Shown: one piece after another, positions 40,641 to 48,466 of the stretch
How the letters are laid out: every line of letters begins with the position of its first letter
Numbering within the stretch: the stretch's first letter is position 1
Assembly (NCBI RefSeq): GCF_027497255.1
Contig: NZ_CP114903.1
Location: 4,526,001 to 4,590,000 of the forward strand
Reading direction: 5' to 3'
DNA from: Micromonospora sp. WMMD882
GTDB taxonomy: Bacteria > Actinomycetota > Actinomycetes > Mycobacteriales > Micromonosporaceae
DNA length: 64,000 bases
Translations under genes and position numbers: made by a program
Notes under the pieces: model-generated
The model's database searches: none
Told to the model about the DNA's origin: nothing
The model's input: only the letters and a program-made list of their open reading frames with translations

Positions 40641-40711
40641 TCCTGGCGCGGGCCTGGCGCGGCGGTGCGGGCCTGGCGCGGCGTTCGGGGCGGCGGTGCG
40701 GGCCTGGCGCG
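40641..40711. repeat. GC-rich 20-bp direct repeats between divergent genes
   Basis: GGCGGTGCGGGCCTGGCGCG occurs at 40661-40680 and 40692-40711, with further partial copies (GGCCTGGCGCGG) nearby. The region from 40572 to about 40760 has no supported gene. Confidence 0.75.
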
Positions 40712-40854
40712 ACGCCCGGTGTGGGCCCGATGCGGGCTGGTGTCCGCGGGTGTCTGCGGGCGCGGAGGAAAAAGGGCCGTACAGTGCGCACGGCACGCTG
40801 TCGAGCTGCCCCACCTGTGCGCCCATCCCCCTCGTGCGGCGCGCTAGATGTTTT

Positions 40855-40932
40855 TGCACACGGTGCAGGTTCGCGTTGACCTGCGCACGTCGTCCCGCCC
40901 CCTGTGGATGACAAGCATGTCCTCCACAGGGG
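40855..40932. promoter_or_regulatory. three consecutive palindromes upstream of the DUF4192 gene
   Basis: TGCAC-ACG-GTGCA (40855-40867), GCAGGT-N8-ACCTGC (40865-40884) and CCCCTGTGGA-N14-TCCACAGGGG (40899-40932), the last with an inner GACA/TGTC pair in its loop. All lie 36-114 bases before the ATG at 40969, inside a locally less GC-rich stretch. They could be operators or, for the last one, an mRNA leader hairpin. Confidence 0.55.
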
Positions 40933-40968
40933 CAGAAACCCGCCCCGGCCGCCGCGCACGCTGCCGAC

Positions 40969-42015
40969 ATGAACTCGACCGAACAGCCCCGGATCTCCGT
41001 CCGCTCACCGGCCGACCTCATCGCCGCCGTCCCGTACCTGCTCGGCTTCCACCCCGCCGACAGCCTGGTGGTGCTGGCCCTCCGGGGCCGACGGATCGTC
41101 TTCGCCGCCCGCGCCGACCTGCCGCCGTCGGGCGCCGACGCCGGGCCCGTCGCCCGCCACCTCACCGCCGTCATCCGCCGGCAGAGCGCCGAGGCGGCCA
41201 CGATCATCGGGTACGGTCCGGCGGCCCGGGTGACGGCCGCGGTGGACGCCCTCCGGCATGCGGTGGGCGAGACCAGCATCACCGTGGTGGACGCGCTGCG
41301 GGTCGGCGACGGCCGTTACTGGTCGTACGTGTGCGCCGATCCCGGGTGCTGCCCGCCCGAGGGCACCCCGTACGACGCAGCGGCCAGCCAGGTCACCGCC
41401 ACCGCTGTCTTCGCCGGGCAGGTCGCCCTGCCCGATCGCGCGGCGCTCACCGCGCGGGTGGCCCCGGTGACCGGCCCGGCCCGGGAGGCGATGCGGGCGG
41501 CGACCGCCCAGGCCCGGGCCCGCCTCGGTGAGCTGCTGCGGTCCGTCCCGCCCGAGGAGCTGAGCTCGGCGCGGGCGGTCACCCGCCCGGCCGGCGCGGC
41601 GCACCGGGCGGCGCTGGAGCAGACCCGGCGCGGGGAGCGGCTGAGCGACCAGGCCGTCGCCTGGCTGGGCGTGCTGCTGACCTTCCTGCCCGCCCGGGAC
41701 GACGTGTGGGAACGCACCGAGGGCGACGACGCGCACGTCGACCTCTGGACGGACGTGTTCCGCCGCAGCGAGCCGGAGCTCGTCGCCGCGCCCGGCAGCC
41801 TGCTCGCCTTCGCCGCCTTCCGGGCGGGGCAGGGGGCGCTGGCAGCGGTGGCCCTCGAGCGCGTGCTCGCCCGGCAGCCCGACTACTCGATGGCCCTGCT
41901 CCTGGACGACCTGCTCCGTCAGGCGGTGCCGCCGTCCCGCTTCACCGACTGGCCCACCCTGAACGACAAGCGCGCCACCCTGCCCCGCCGGGCCCGCCGC
42001 CACCGCCCCCGCTGA
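40969..42015 (+). CDS. DUF4192 domain protein
   Basis: A 348-residue protein. The N-terminal RISVRSPADLIAAVPYLLGFHPADSLVVLAL is the hallmark of DUF4192, and SYVCADPGCCPPEGTPYD follows with three clustered cysteines. The C-terminal half has RLSDQAVAWLGVLLTFLPARDDVWE and ARQPDYSMALLLDDLLRQAVPP. The family is confined to actinobacteria and its function is not known. It stands alone, with palindromes upstream. Confidence 0.92.
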   Translation: MNSTEQPRISVRSPADLIAAVPYLLGFHPADSLVVLALRGRRIVFAARADLPPSGADAGPVARHLTAVIRRQSAEAATIIGYGPAARVTAAVDALRHAVGETSITVVDALRVGDGRYWSYVCADPGCCPPEGTPYDAAASQVTATAVFAGQVALPDRAALTARVAPVTGPAREAMRAATAQARARLGELLRSVPPEELSSARAVTRPAGAAHRAALEQTRRGERLSDQAVAWLGVLLTFLPARDDVWERTEGDDAHVDLWTDVFRRSEPELVAAPGSLLAFAAFRAGQGALAAVALERVLARQPDYSMALLLDDLLRQAVPPSRFTDWPTLNDKRATLPRRARRHRPR

Positions 42016-42025
42016 CCCGGACGGC

Positions 42026-42217
42026 TCAGCTCCGGGTGGGGACGTCGGCGACGAAGGAGCGCCAGGCGGCCGGAGAGAAGGCCAGCGCCGGCCCACCCGG
42101 GTCCTTGGAATCCCGTACGCCGACGACGCCGGCAAGCTTGTCGGCAACCTCGACACAGTTCCCGCCGCTGGTGCCGCTACGAGTGGCTTTCCGCCAGTGC
42201 GCGCCGCTCAGGTCCAT
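42026..42217 (-). CDS. DUF397 domain protein
   Basis: A 63-residue protein: GAHWRKATRSGTSGGNCVEVAD, VGVRDSKDPGGPALAFSPAAWRSFV. This is the complete DUF397 fold, found with XRE-DUF5753 regulators throughout actinomycetes. In Streptomyces such pairs (for example scr2-scr1) influence antibiotic production and behave somewhat like toxin-antitoxin systems. Its start overlaps the end of the XRE gene by ten bases, so the two are coupled. Confidence 0.94.
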   Translation of the reverse strand: MDLSGAHWRKATRSGTSGGNCVEVADKLAGVVGVRDSKDPGGPALAFSPAAWRSFVADVPTRS

Positions 42218-43008
42218 TGATTCACCACTTCCTTGATCAGCTCCAGCGACTGCCGCCGTGACAGTGCCTCGTTACGAATGCTTTCCCACCGCTCGAAAAG
42301 CGTATCCAGGTCGGCCGTCCGGCACACGACATCGCCGCCGAGCTGGTTCTCGAGGTGGCCGACCCAACTTCCGTCCGCCAGGTGCGCCAGCGACAGCGGA
42401 CCTGACAGTCCAGCGTGTACACCGACGTCGGCTGGGACGACGTGAATGCTGATGTTCGGCCGCTCTGCGCATGTTACGAGGTGAAAGAGTTGATCCACCA
42501 TCAGTTTCTCGGCACCGTGACCCACTCGGCGGATGGCCCCTTCGTCGAGCACGACGATCAGTTGCGGAGGCGCTTCACGAGCCAGGATGGTCTGCCGTTC
42601 TAGTCGTCCCGTGGCCCGACGGCCCACCTCGTCCTCGGTGCGGCGGGGGTCGAGCCGGAGCACGGCACGGGCGTAGTTCTCGGTTTGCAGGATGCCGGGG
42701 ACGAGGTTGGGTTCGAAATAGCGGAGCTGGGTCGCGGCGCGTTCGGCGTCCAGCCAGGGAAGGAACCACGACGGAGCGCCGAGTTTCGTCACCATGCGTT
42801 CGAAGAGGCCGCCGTTGCCGAACGCGCGGTCCGCGCCCTTGATGAAGTCCATGGTCAACGCCCGGGCGCCGCTCTCCACCGCGCTCACGTGCGACGCGCT
42901 GAACCCGGCTCCACGGCCGAACGTCTCCTGCGTCATGCCGCCCGCGCCCCTGGCCCGGCGGATCTCGCCAACGATGAAGTCGGCGAGCGGACTCGGTACG
43001 TCGCCCAT
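42208..43008 (-). CDS. XRE family regulator with DUF5753 (Scr1/WhiJ-like)
   Basis: A 266-residue protein. Residues 8-65 are the helix-turn-helix (GEIRRARGAGGMTQETFGR, SHVSAVESGARALTMDFIKG). Residues 85-260 are DUF5753: LRYFEPNLVPGILQTENYARAVL, LIVVLDEGAIRRVG, ISIHVVPADVGVHAGLSGP and a final WESIRNEALSRRQSLELI. Members control morphological and antibiotic genes and occur with DUF397 partners. The gene has more A/T-ending codons than its neighbours, compatible with transfer. It is divergent from the repeat-protein gene at 43134. Confidence 0.94.
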   Translation of the reverse strand: MGDVPSPLADFIVGEIRRARGAGGMTQETFGRGAGFSASHVSAVESGARALTMDFIKGADRAFGNGGLFERMVTKLGAPSWFLPWLDAERAATQLRYFEPNLVPGILQTENYARAVLRLDPRRTEDEVGRRATGRLERQTILAREAPPQLIVVLDEGAIRRVGHGAEKLMVDQLFHLVTCAERPNISIHVVPADVGVHAGLSGPLSLAHLADGSWVGHLENQLGGDVVCRTADLDTLFERWESIRNEALSRRQSLELIKEVVNQWT

Positions 43009-43133
43009 GCGCGCCTCCCCGAAGTGAACATCAACTACTCACCGCGCCACAGGCCGGAGAGCTGGTCAGCCAGGCCTGCCCGGACACGTCCGGACCCTCC
43101 TCAACGTAGCCGACTCCACAGCAGAGTGTCACC

Positions 43134-43793
43134 ATGCCTCGACATGCCAAGCCTGTTCCGTTCGCTCCCAGACACCGGCCGGTGTTGCGGCGCTGGCGGT
43201 TGGCCTGCTCCTGCGGGCTGATCTCCTGGTGGCGTTGCCCCGACCGCCGTCACCCGACCCCGCTCGGCCCACTCGCCACAACTCCGACCGACCTCCCAAG
43301 CCGTGAACCCGGGCGTCCATGGCGTCGATGGCCTCAGAGATCCGCGTCCCGGCGGACGCCCGATCACCGTGCCGACGGGTGGTCCGATCGCCGTTCCGGC
43401 GGGTGGCCCGACCACCTTGCTGGCGGGCGGCCAGGTCACCGTTCCGGGTGGCGGCCTGATCACCAGGCGGGGCGGCAGCCAGATCACCGTGTCGGATGGC
43501 GGCTCGACCGCCGTTCCGGGTGGCGGCCCGCGCATCGTGTCGGGTGGCGGCCCGAGCGTCGGGAGGCCGGGCCCGAGCAGCAGCCACCCGATCGGGAACC
43601 ACGCCACCCCGACGAGACCGGACCGGAACCGTCGGGCATGCCGTACCCGACGAGCCCGATCGGGCCGTTCTCCCTGCCGTACCGTGGGGTGGCGCGCGGC
43701 CCGACGACCGACGCGACGCGGATCCTGTGGATCAACGCCGCCTGCCTGACCACCCCCGCCCAGCAACGCCGGGGCAACGGAGGCCGTTGGTGA
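43134..43793 (+). CDS. hypothetical protein with Cys motif and octapeptide (DHRxGWRP) repeats
   Basis: A 219-residue protein, not a named family. It begins MPRHAKPVPFAPRHRPVLRR and then has LACSCGL and WRCPDR, three Cys that could bind a metal. Residues 77-140 are eight tandem octapeptides of the form DHR(S/A/V)GWRP. The C-terminal 65 residues include GPFSLPYRGVARGPTTDATRILW. I accept it as coding because its stop overlaps the next start as GTGA and because the N-terminus does not look random. The 24-bp DNA repeats also read as repeats in another frame. It is divergent from the XRE regulator, so it may be that regulator's target. Confidence 0.55.
   Translation: MPRHAKPVPFAPRHRPVLRRWRLACSCGLISWWRCPDRRHPTPLGPLATTPTDLPSREPGRPWRRWPQRSASRRTPDHRADGWSDRRSGGWPDHLAGGRPGHRSGWRPDHQAGRQPDHRVGWRLDRRSGWRPAHRVGWRPERREAGPEQQPPDREPRHPDETGPEPSGMPYPTSPIGPFSLPYRGVARGPTTDATRILWINAACLTTPAQQRRGNGGRW
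43362..43553 (+). repeat. 24-bp tandem repeat, eight copies
   Basis: Eight contiguous 24-bp units (starting 43362, 43386, 43410, 43434, 43458, 43482, 43506 and 43530) with the consensus gatcaccgttccgggtggcg followed by a variable end. In the frame of the gene they encode octapeptides around DHRSGWRP; in the next frame they would encode xITVPGGG-like octapeptides. Confidence 0.85.
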
Positions 43794-44164
43794 CCCGCGC
43801 CGCCGATCCAGGGCGGGAACCCGCCGGCCGGGGCCACGTGGGCAGGGAGCACGTGGGCAGGGAGCACGCCGGCCCGGAAGACGTGGGCCCGGAAGTCGTG
43901 GTCAGGGAGCCCGCAGGCCGGAGCTACCCGGGTCGGAGCTACCCGGGCCGGGAGCACGCGGCGGCCCGGCCGTCGTGGCGGTGCTCCGGTTGCGGCGCGC
44001 CCTGGCCGTGCCAGCCGGCGAAGCTGGCGCTGCTCTCCGAGTACGGCACCGACCGCCTCGGCCTGCTGCTCTACCTCGCCACCCGCATGATCGACGCTGC
44101 CGGCGAGCTGCCCACCAGCGTCAACGTGGTCGAACGGTTCCTGGCCTGGGCCCGCCGGAAGTGA
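43790..44164 (+). CDS. hypothetical protein with CSGCGAPWPC motif
   Basis: A 124-residue protein. GTG at 43790 overlaps the previous stop (GTGA). The first 55 residues are imperfect repeats (GREHVGREH, GRSYPGRSYPGREH). The conserved core is SWRCSGCGAPWPCQPAKLALLSE, followed by LGLLLYLATRMIDAAGELPTS and RFLAWARRK. The C-x2-C-x4-C cluster suggests metal binding, and the helix afterwards looks like a compact alpha domain. I recall similar small proteins beside XRE-DUF397 loci in Micromonospora, sometimes labelled flavin reductase without clear basis. The function is unknown. Confidence 0.65.
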   Translation: MTRAADPGREPAGRGHVGREHVGREHAGPEDVGPEVVVREPAGRSYPGRSYPGREHAAARPSWRCSGCGAPWPCQPAKLALLSEYGTDRLGLLLYLATRMIDAAGELPTSVNVVERFLAWARRK

Positions 44165-44194
44165 CAAGCAGTACAAGCAGTACCAGCCCGAACC

Positions 44195-44371
44195 GGACCC
44201 TGGACGCCGACCCCGAACTCCGACGCCGACCCCGGGCTCCGACCGCCGCCCCGACCCCGGCCCCGGCCCCCGACCCCGACCTCGGCCCCGACCTCGGCCC
44301 CCGGCCCCGACCGCCGCCCCCCGGCCCCGGCCCCGACCTCGGCCCCCGACCCCCGACCCCCGACCCCGCTG
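44195..44371. repeat. C-rich (plus strand) low-complexity tract
   Basis: About 175 bases of GACCCCG/GGCCCC-type microsatellite, with almost no A or T and strong C over G bias on the plus strand. The minus strand has many runs of three to six G, so G-quadruplexes are possible there. It fills most of the gap between the Cys-protein gene and the GAP-family gene. Confidence 0.85.
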
Positions 44372-44419
44372 CCCCATATCTGGGGCAGCTCCAAAGGGAA
44401 CAGGTAGGCGTACCTACAC

Positions 44420-44442
44420 CCCCGGCGGAAGCGCCGCCGGGG
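44420..44442 (+). terminator. hairpin between the C-rich tract and the GAP-family gene
   Basis: CCCCGGCGG pairs with CCGCCGGGG around AAGCG. Just before it, GTAGG-CGTA-CCTAC (44404-44417) forms a second small palindrome. Either a terminator for the upstream pair or an operator. Confidence 0.45.
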
Positions 44443-44493
44443 CAGCGTCGGATACCCGCGCCCATCAGGTGCACGGCGAGAGATGATCAATGA

Positions 44494-45204
44494 ATGAATG
44501 TGGCGTCGCTTCTCTCGCTCGGTGGGCTCGCGTTGATCGACAGCACCAGCATCGGCACGTTGTTCATTCCGGTCTGGCTGTTGATGACGCCGGGACGGGT
44601 GGCCGCCGGGCGGATCCTCGCGTACCTCGGGGCGATCGCCGGCTTCTACTTCGTCCTCGGGCTGGTGCTGCTCCTCGGCGGGGCTCGGCTCGTCGAGCTG
44701 TTCGGCGGGGTGTGGGACAGCCCGCCGCTGTGGTGGGCGCAACTGGTGCTCGGCGTGGGGCTGTTCCTGCTCAGCTTCCGCTACGACGGCAAGCGCAGCG
44801 CCGGCAGCGACCGGCCACTCCGCTGGCGGGACCGGGCCACCAGCGGCCAGACGTCCGTTCGCTGGTTGGTGGGGTTGGCGGTGCTGGCGGCGCTCGCCGA
44901 GGTGGCGACGATGCTGCCGTACCTCGCGGCGCTCGGTCTGCTGGGCTCGGCTGACGTGGGCGTCGCGCCCTCGGTGCTCCTGCTCGCCGCGTACTGCCTG
45001 GTCATGGTGCTGCCGGCGGTGTCGTTGCTGGTGCTACGGATGGCCGGACCCGACTGGGTCGGTGCGCTGCTCGCCCGCCTGGACAACTGGATCACCCGGA
45101 AGGCGGGCAGCATCACCGGTTGGGTGCTCGGCATCGTCGGTTTCCTGCTGGCCTGGGACGCCGCCGCCCGGCTCGGGTTCGTCGAGCAACTGCTCAACCG
45201 GTGA
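44494..45204 (+). CDS. GAP family membrane protein (SfLAP/Sap-like)
   Basis: A 236-residue protein with six hydrophobic segments. It begins LLSLGGLALIDSTSIGTLFIPVWLL, the signature of the GAP/sulfolipid-1-addressing family, and continues with VLALGVGL-type helices and a long cytoplasmic loop (YDGKRSAGSDRPLRWRDRA). In mycobacteria the Sap relative takes part in sulfolipid and glycopeptidolipid export; elsewhere the family is related to LysE-type exporters. Two overlapping ATGs exist; 44494 is in frame and follows GAGAGA. It ends close to the convergent fdhD. Confidence 0.88.
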   Translation: MNVASLLSLGGLALIDSTSIGTLFIPVWLLMTPGRVAAGRILAYLGAIAGFYFVLGLVLLLGGARLVELFGGVWDSPPLWWAQLVLGVGLFLLSFRYDGKRSAGSDRPLRWRDRATSGQTSVRWLVGLAVLAALAEVATMLPYLAALGLLGSADVGVAPSVLLLAAYCLVMVLPAVSLLVLRMAGPDWVGALLARLDNWITRKAGSITGWVLGIVGFLLAWDAAARLGFVEQLLNR

Positions 45205-45241
45205 GCAGCCCCGACCAGCGACCCGTCAGGCCGTGACCTGG

Positions 45242-46087
45242 TCAGGCCGTGACCCGGTGCTCGCCGGCGTAGACGTTCATCGTGTCGCCCCGCAGGAAAC
45301 CGACCAGGGTCATCCCCGCCTCGACGGCCAGGTCGACGGCGAGGCTGCTGGGCGCGGACACCGCCGCCAGCAGGGGAATCCCTGCCATCCAGGCCTTCTG
45401 GGTCAGCTCGAAACTGGCCCGACCGGAGACCAACAGGACGTGCCCGGCCAGCGGCAGGCGGCGTTCCCGCACGGCCCAGCCGACCACCTTGTCCACCGCG
45501 TTGTGCCGGCCCACGTCCTCCCGCAGCACCGCCAGCTCACCGTCGACGGTGAACAGCCCGGCGGCGTGCAGCCCGCCGGTGCGGTCGAAACCACGCTGGG
45601 CGGCACGGAGGGTGTCCGGTAGGGCGGCGAGCACGTCGGCCGACGCCACGACCGGGTCGTCGGCGATCCGGTACGCCGACCGGGTACGCACCGAGTCGAT
45701 GCTCGCCTTGCCGCACACCCCGCACGAGCTGGTGGTGTAGAAGTTGCGGGCCGGGTCGGTGGCCGGCTCCGGCACCCCGGGGGCGAGCACCACGTCCACC
45801 ACGTTGTACGTGTTGGGGGTCTCCGCTCCGGCGCAGAGCTGGGCGGTTTGCACGTCGTCGGCCGACCGGACCAGCCCCTCGGTCAGCAGGAAACCGATCG
45901 CCAGGTCCAGGTCGTCACCGGGAGTCCGCATGGTCACCGCGAGCGGACGCCGCCGCCCCGGCCCGGCCGGGCCGACCCGGATCTCCAGCGGCTCCTCGAC
46001 GGAGAGGCTGTCCGGCCGGCGGACCGCCCGCCGGGCAGAGCCCAACTCGATACGGAGCACGCTACGTCGGTCAGTCGCCCGTCCCAT
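45242..46087 (-). CDS. fdhD: formate dehydrogenase accessory sulfurtransferase FdhD
   Basis: A 281-residue FdhD. It carries sulfur from IscS to the molybdenum cofactor of formate dehydrogenase. Key features are the [12 protein letters not shown] motif with the two catalytic cysteines, EEPLEIRV near the start, [36 protein letters not shown] and the cofactor-binding [16 protein letters not shown] 46087 was chosen over a long upstream extension of low complexity. The presence of fdhD implies at least one FdhA-type molybdoenzyme elsewhere in the genome. It is divergent from mobA, which completes the same cofactor. Confidence 0.96.
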   Translation of the reverse strand: MGRATDRRSVLRIELGSARRAVRRPDSLSVEEPLEIRVGPAGPGRRRPLAVTMRTPGDDLDLAIGFLLTEGLVRSADDVQTAQLCAGAETPNTYNVVDVVLAPGVPEPATDPARNFYTTSSCGVCGKASIDSVRTRSAYRIADDPVVASADVLAALPDTLRAAQRGFDRTGGLHAAGLFTVDGELAVLREDVGRHNAVDKVVGWAVRERRLPLAGHVLLVSGRASFELTQKAWMAGIPLLAAVSAPSSLAVDLAVEAGMTLVGFLRGDTMNVYAGEHRVTA

Positions 46088-46216
46088 ACCGCCATCCTGC
46101 CCCGGCCGCCCGGTCGCCGACCCGGGTAGGGGTCCCGCCCCGCCGGCCGGGCAGGGCCGGGCCCACGCTGCCCGACCCCGGGCGGGTGAAGACATCCGTC
46201 GGGTTACCGTGGCCGG

Positions 46217-46939
46217 GTGACCGGGTTCGCGGCGGTGGTGCTGACCGGCGGCGCGGCCCGCCGGCTGGGCGGGGTGGACAAGACGGGCCTGACCGTCGGA
46301 GGTCGCCCGATGCGGGACCGGGTGCTGGCCGCGGTGGCCGACGCGGCCCCCCGGATCGTGGTCGGCCCGGACGTCGTCGGCGTCCCGCCCGACGTCCGGA
46401 CGACCCGGGAGACGCCCGCCGGTGGCGGCCCGGCCGCAGCGATCGCCGCCGGCCTGGCCCTGCTCCCCACAACCCGGGCCAGCACCGGCCCGGCCGGACC
46501 ATCCGCTGCCAGCTCCGCCGCCGCCGGCCCGGCCCAACCGTCCGGGCCGGCTGTCGCCGCCGCCGGCCCGGCCCGGCCGTCCGACCCGGCTGCCGACACC
46601 GTCGCGCTGCTGGCCGGCGACCTGCCGTTGCTCACCCGGGACGCGGTGGCCGAGCTGCGTCGGGCGCTCGCCGCCGACCCGTCCGTGGACGGGGTCTGCT
46701 TTCTCGACGCCGACGGGCGACGGCAGCAGCTCTGCGGGGTGTGGCGGGTGCCGCCGCTGCGGGCGGCCGTCGACCGGCTCGCCGCCGAGCGGGGCGGGAC
46801 GCTGGCCGGGGCGTCCGTCCGGGCACTGCTGGCCGGACTTGGGGTGGGCGAACTGCGCTGGTCCGGTAGGGGTGCGCCGCCCTGGTTCGACTGTGACACT
46901 GACGAGGACGTACGCCGGGCGGAGGAGTGGACGCGATGA
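46217..46939 (+). CDS. mobA: molybdenum cofactor guanylyltransferase
   Basis: A 240-residue MobA, which makes bis-MGD cofactor from Mo-MPT and GTP. The nucleotide-binding start is [21 protein letters not shown]; further motifs are [19 protein letters not shown] and [15 protein letters not shown], the metal-binding Asp. Residues about 87-125 are an Ala/Gly/Pro/Ser insertion not present in typical MobA. TACCGT six bases before the GTG start indicates a leaderless message. Its stop overlaps the next gene by four bases (ATGA). Confidence 0.93.
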   Translation: MTGFAAVVLTGGAARRLGGVDKTGLTVGGRPMRDRVLAAVADAAPRIVVGPDVVGVPPDVRTTRETPAGGGPAAAIAAGLALLPTTRASTGPAGPSAASSAAAGPAQPSGPAVAAAGPARPSDPAADTVALLAGDLPLLTRDAVAELRRALAADPSVDGVCFLDADGRRQQLCGVWRVPPLRAAVDRLAAERGGTLAGASVRALLAGLGVGELRWSGRGAPPWFDCDTDEDVRRAEEWTR

Positions 46940-47190
46940 GCCGGATGGACGAGTGGGTGGCCGCGGCCTGCGCCGACCTCGATCTCGAGCCCGCCCAGGT
47001 GCCGGTGCCGGCCGTGCTGGACCTGGCCCGGGACGTCGCGCACAACGTGCTGCGTCCGGGCGCGCCGGTCACCGCGTACCTGCTGGGGTTGGCGGTCGGC
47101 CGGGGCGCGGACCCGGCGGCGACCGCCGCCCGCCTCGGTGAGCTGGCCCGGGGCTGGTCGGTGGAACCGGGTGGGGAGCAGCCCTCCTGA
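46936..47190 (+). CDS. DUF6457 domain protein
   Basis: An 84-residue protein, starting at the ATG that overlaps the mobA stop (ATGA). It has [19 protein letters not shown], then [30 protein letters not shown]. This small helical family is regularly found coupled to mobA in actinobacteria. Its function is unproven, but the conserved coupling points to the molybdenum cofactor; the helical shape recalls MobB- or XdhC-associated helper proteins only loosely. Confidence 0.85.
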   Translation: MSRMDEWVAAACADLDLEPAQVPVPAVLDLARDVAHNVLRPGAPVTAYLLGLAVGRGADPAATAARLGELARGWSVEPGGEQPS

Positions 47191-47282
47191 GGGTGCCGGC
47201 GGCGGCCGTCCAGCTCAGCACGGTAGGGCGATTTGCGGTCTCCCCGGCGTGGGTAGGGTGGCCCTGACGGACGGAGGCGATC

Positions 47283-48392
47283 ATGACGGCAGACCACCCC
47301 CCGGCGCCGGCCGATGACCCGCCCGGCACCCTGCCGGAACAGCACGAGTCGATCCTGCTCGACGAGCCGAGCACCGCCGACCTGCGGGCCAAGGTGACCG
47401 AGGCGTGGCGGGAGTTCGCCCGGGCGCTGGCCGACCAGCTCCGTGACCTGCCGGCCGGCGCGCACGTCGAGCTGACCCTCGATCCGACCGCCTCCGGCAC
47501 CGGCGACGCGGTCTACTCGATAAGCGTGGACGTCGACGGCGAGGGCCGACTCTCCGCGCGGGCGGTCGGCAACGCCACCCTGCCCGAGGGCTACCGGCTG
47601 GACCGGGCGGCGGTGGCCGACATGATCGCGCTCGGCTGGTCACCCCCCGGGGTGGTGGAGGGGTCCGGCGAGCACTTCGGTCTGCTCGGCGTCGCCGGTG
47701 AGGCCACCCGCCTGGCGGCGGTCCTCTCCCGTACGCTGCGGGACGTCTACGGGGCGCCGCACCCGGCGTTCCTGGTCTACCTGGTGCACGACGCCGCCGG
47801 CGAGCCGTTGCCGGTCGCGCCGCTGGGCACCGCGCGCAGCGAGTTCGGGCCGGACCGGGACGTGGAGGCCGACCTCGACGAGGCGTTGGCCGCCGCCGCG
47901 ACCGCCTCGGACGGCGCGAGCGACGTCACGGCGTTGGCCGAGCAGGTCCGTACCGTCGTGTCCACCATGCTCCGGGCCGACTCCGACCAGCTCCAGGTCG
48001 ACTCGGACGGGGACATCAACATCCGGGCCGGGTCGGCGATGGTGTTCGTCCGGGTCCGCGACAACCCGCCCCTGGTCGACGTCTTCTCCCCGGTGCTCAC
48101 CGAGGTCGAGCCCACCGAGCGGCTCTACGTGAAGCTCTCCGAGCTGACCAACCGGATGCCGATCGGCCGGCTCTACTGCGCGGACGACACGGTCTGGGCG
48201 TCCATCCCGGTCTTCGGCCGCAACTTCCAGGCCACCCATCTGATGCTGGCCGTGCAGGTGATGACCGGCCTGGCCGACGAGCTGGACGACCGCCTGCACG
48301 GCGAGTTCGGCGGTAAGCGCTTCTTCGGTGAGGGTGACAAGCCGAGCCAGCGTGAGCAGGGCGGCGGCCACCGCACCGGGATGTACCTCTGA
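47283..48392 (+). CDS. YbjN / type III secretion chaperone-like domain protein
   Basis: A 369-residue protein. The N-terminal half (about 30-190) has repeating alpha/beta elements (HVELTLDPTASGTGDAVYSI, GVAGEATRLAAVLSRTLRDVYG). The C-terminal half (about 235-350) is YbjN-like: DINIRAGSAMVFVRVRDNPPLVDVF, LYVKLSELTNRMPIGRLY and FQATHLMLAVQVMTGLADELDD. Both halves appear related to the CesT/YbjN peptide-binding fold seen in many actinobacterial proteins. GGAGG precedes the ATG. The binding partner is unknown. Confidence 0.85.
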   Translation: MTADHPPAPADDPPGTLPEQHESILLDEPSTADLRAKVTEAWREFARALADQLRDLPAGAHVELTLDPTASGTGDAVYSISVDVDGEGRLSARAVGNATLPEGYRLDRAAVADMIALGWSPPGVVEGSGEHFGLLGVAGEATRLAAVLSRTLRDVYGAPHPAFLVYLVHDAAGEPLPVAPLGTARSEFGPDRDVEADLDEALAAAATASDGASDVTALAEQVRTVVSTMLRADSDQLQVDSDGDINIRAGSAMVFVRVRDNPPLVDVFSPVLTEVEPTERLYVKLSELTNRMPIGRLYCADDTVWASIPVFGRNFQATHLMLAVQVMTGLADELDDRLHGEFGGKRFFGEGDKPSQREQGGGHRTGMYL

Positions 48393-48409
48393 CCAGCCTG
48401 CCGGCTGGG

Positions 48410-48452
48410 GCGGGTGGGGCCCGGTAACCCCGAGAAACCGGGCCCCACCCGC
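48410..48452. terminator. bidirectional terminator between convergent genes
   Basis: A perfect 16-bp stem, GCGGGTGGGGCCCGGT with its complement, around an 11-base loop, 17 bases after one stop codon and 14 bases from the other. Confidence 0.85.
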
Positions 48453-48466
48453 GTGGGGAGGAGGGA

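Noticed and set aside
43362..43553. 24-bp repeats as a CRISPR array
   Set aside because: The units are contiguous and degenerate, without spacers, and no cas genes are present.
43303..43749. Alternative frame over the 24-bp repeat coding a TVPxGG-rich protein
   Set aside because: The overlapping frame at 43134 has a Cys-containing N-terminus and a GTGA link to the next gene, and this one begins inside the other without a ribosome site. Not fully excluded.
44071..44742. Minus-strand frame across the C-rich tract coding Gly/Arg repeats
   Set aside because: Purely a reading of the microsatellite; overlaps real genes at both ends.
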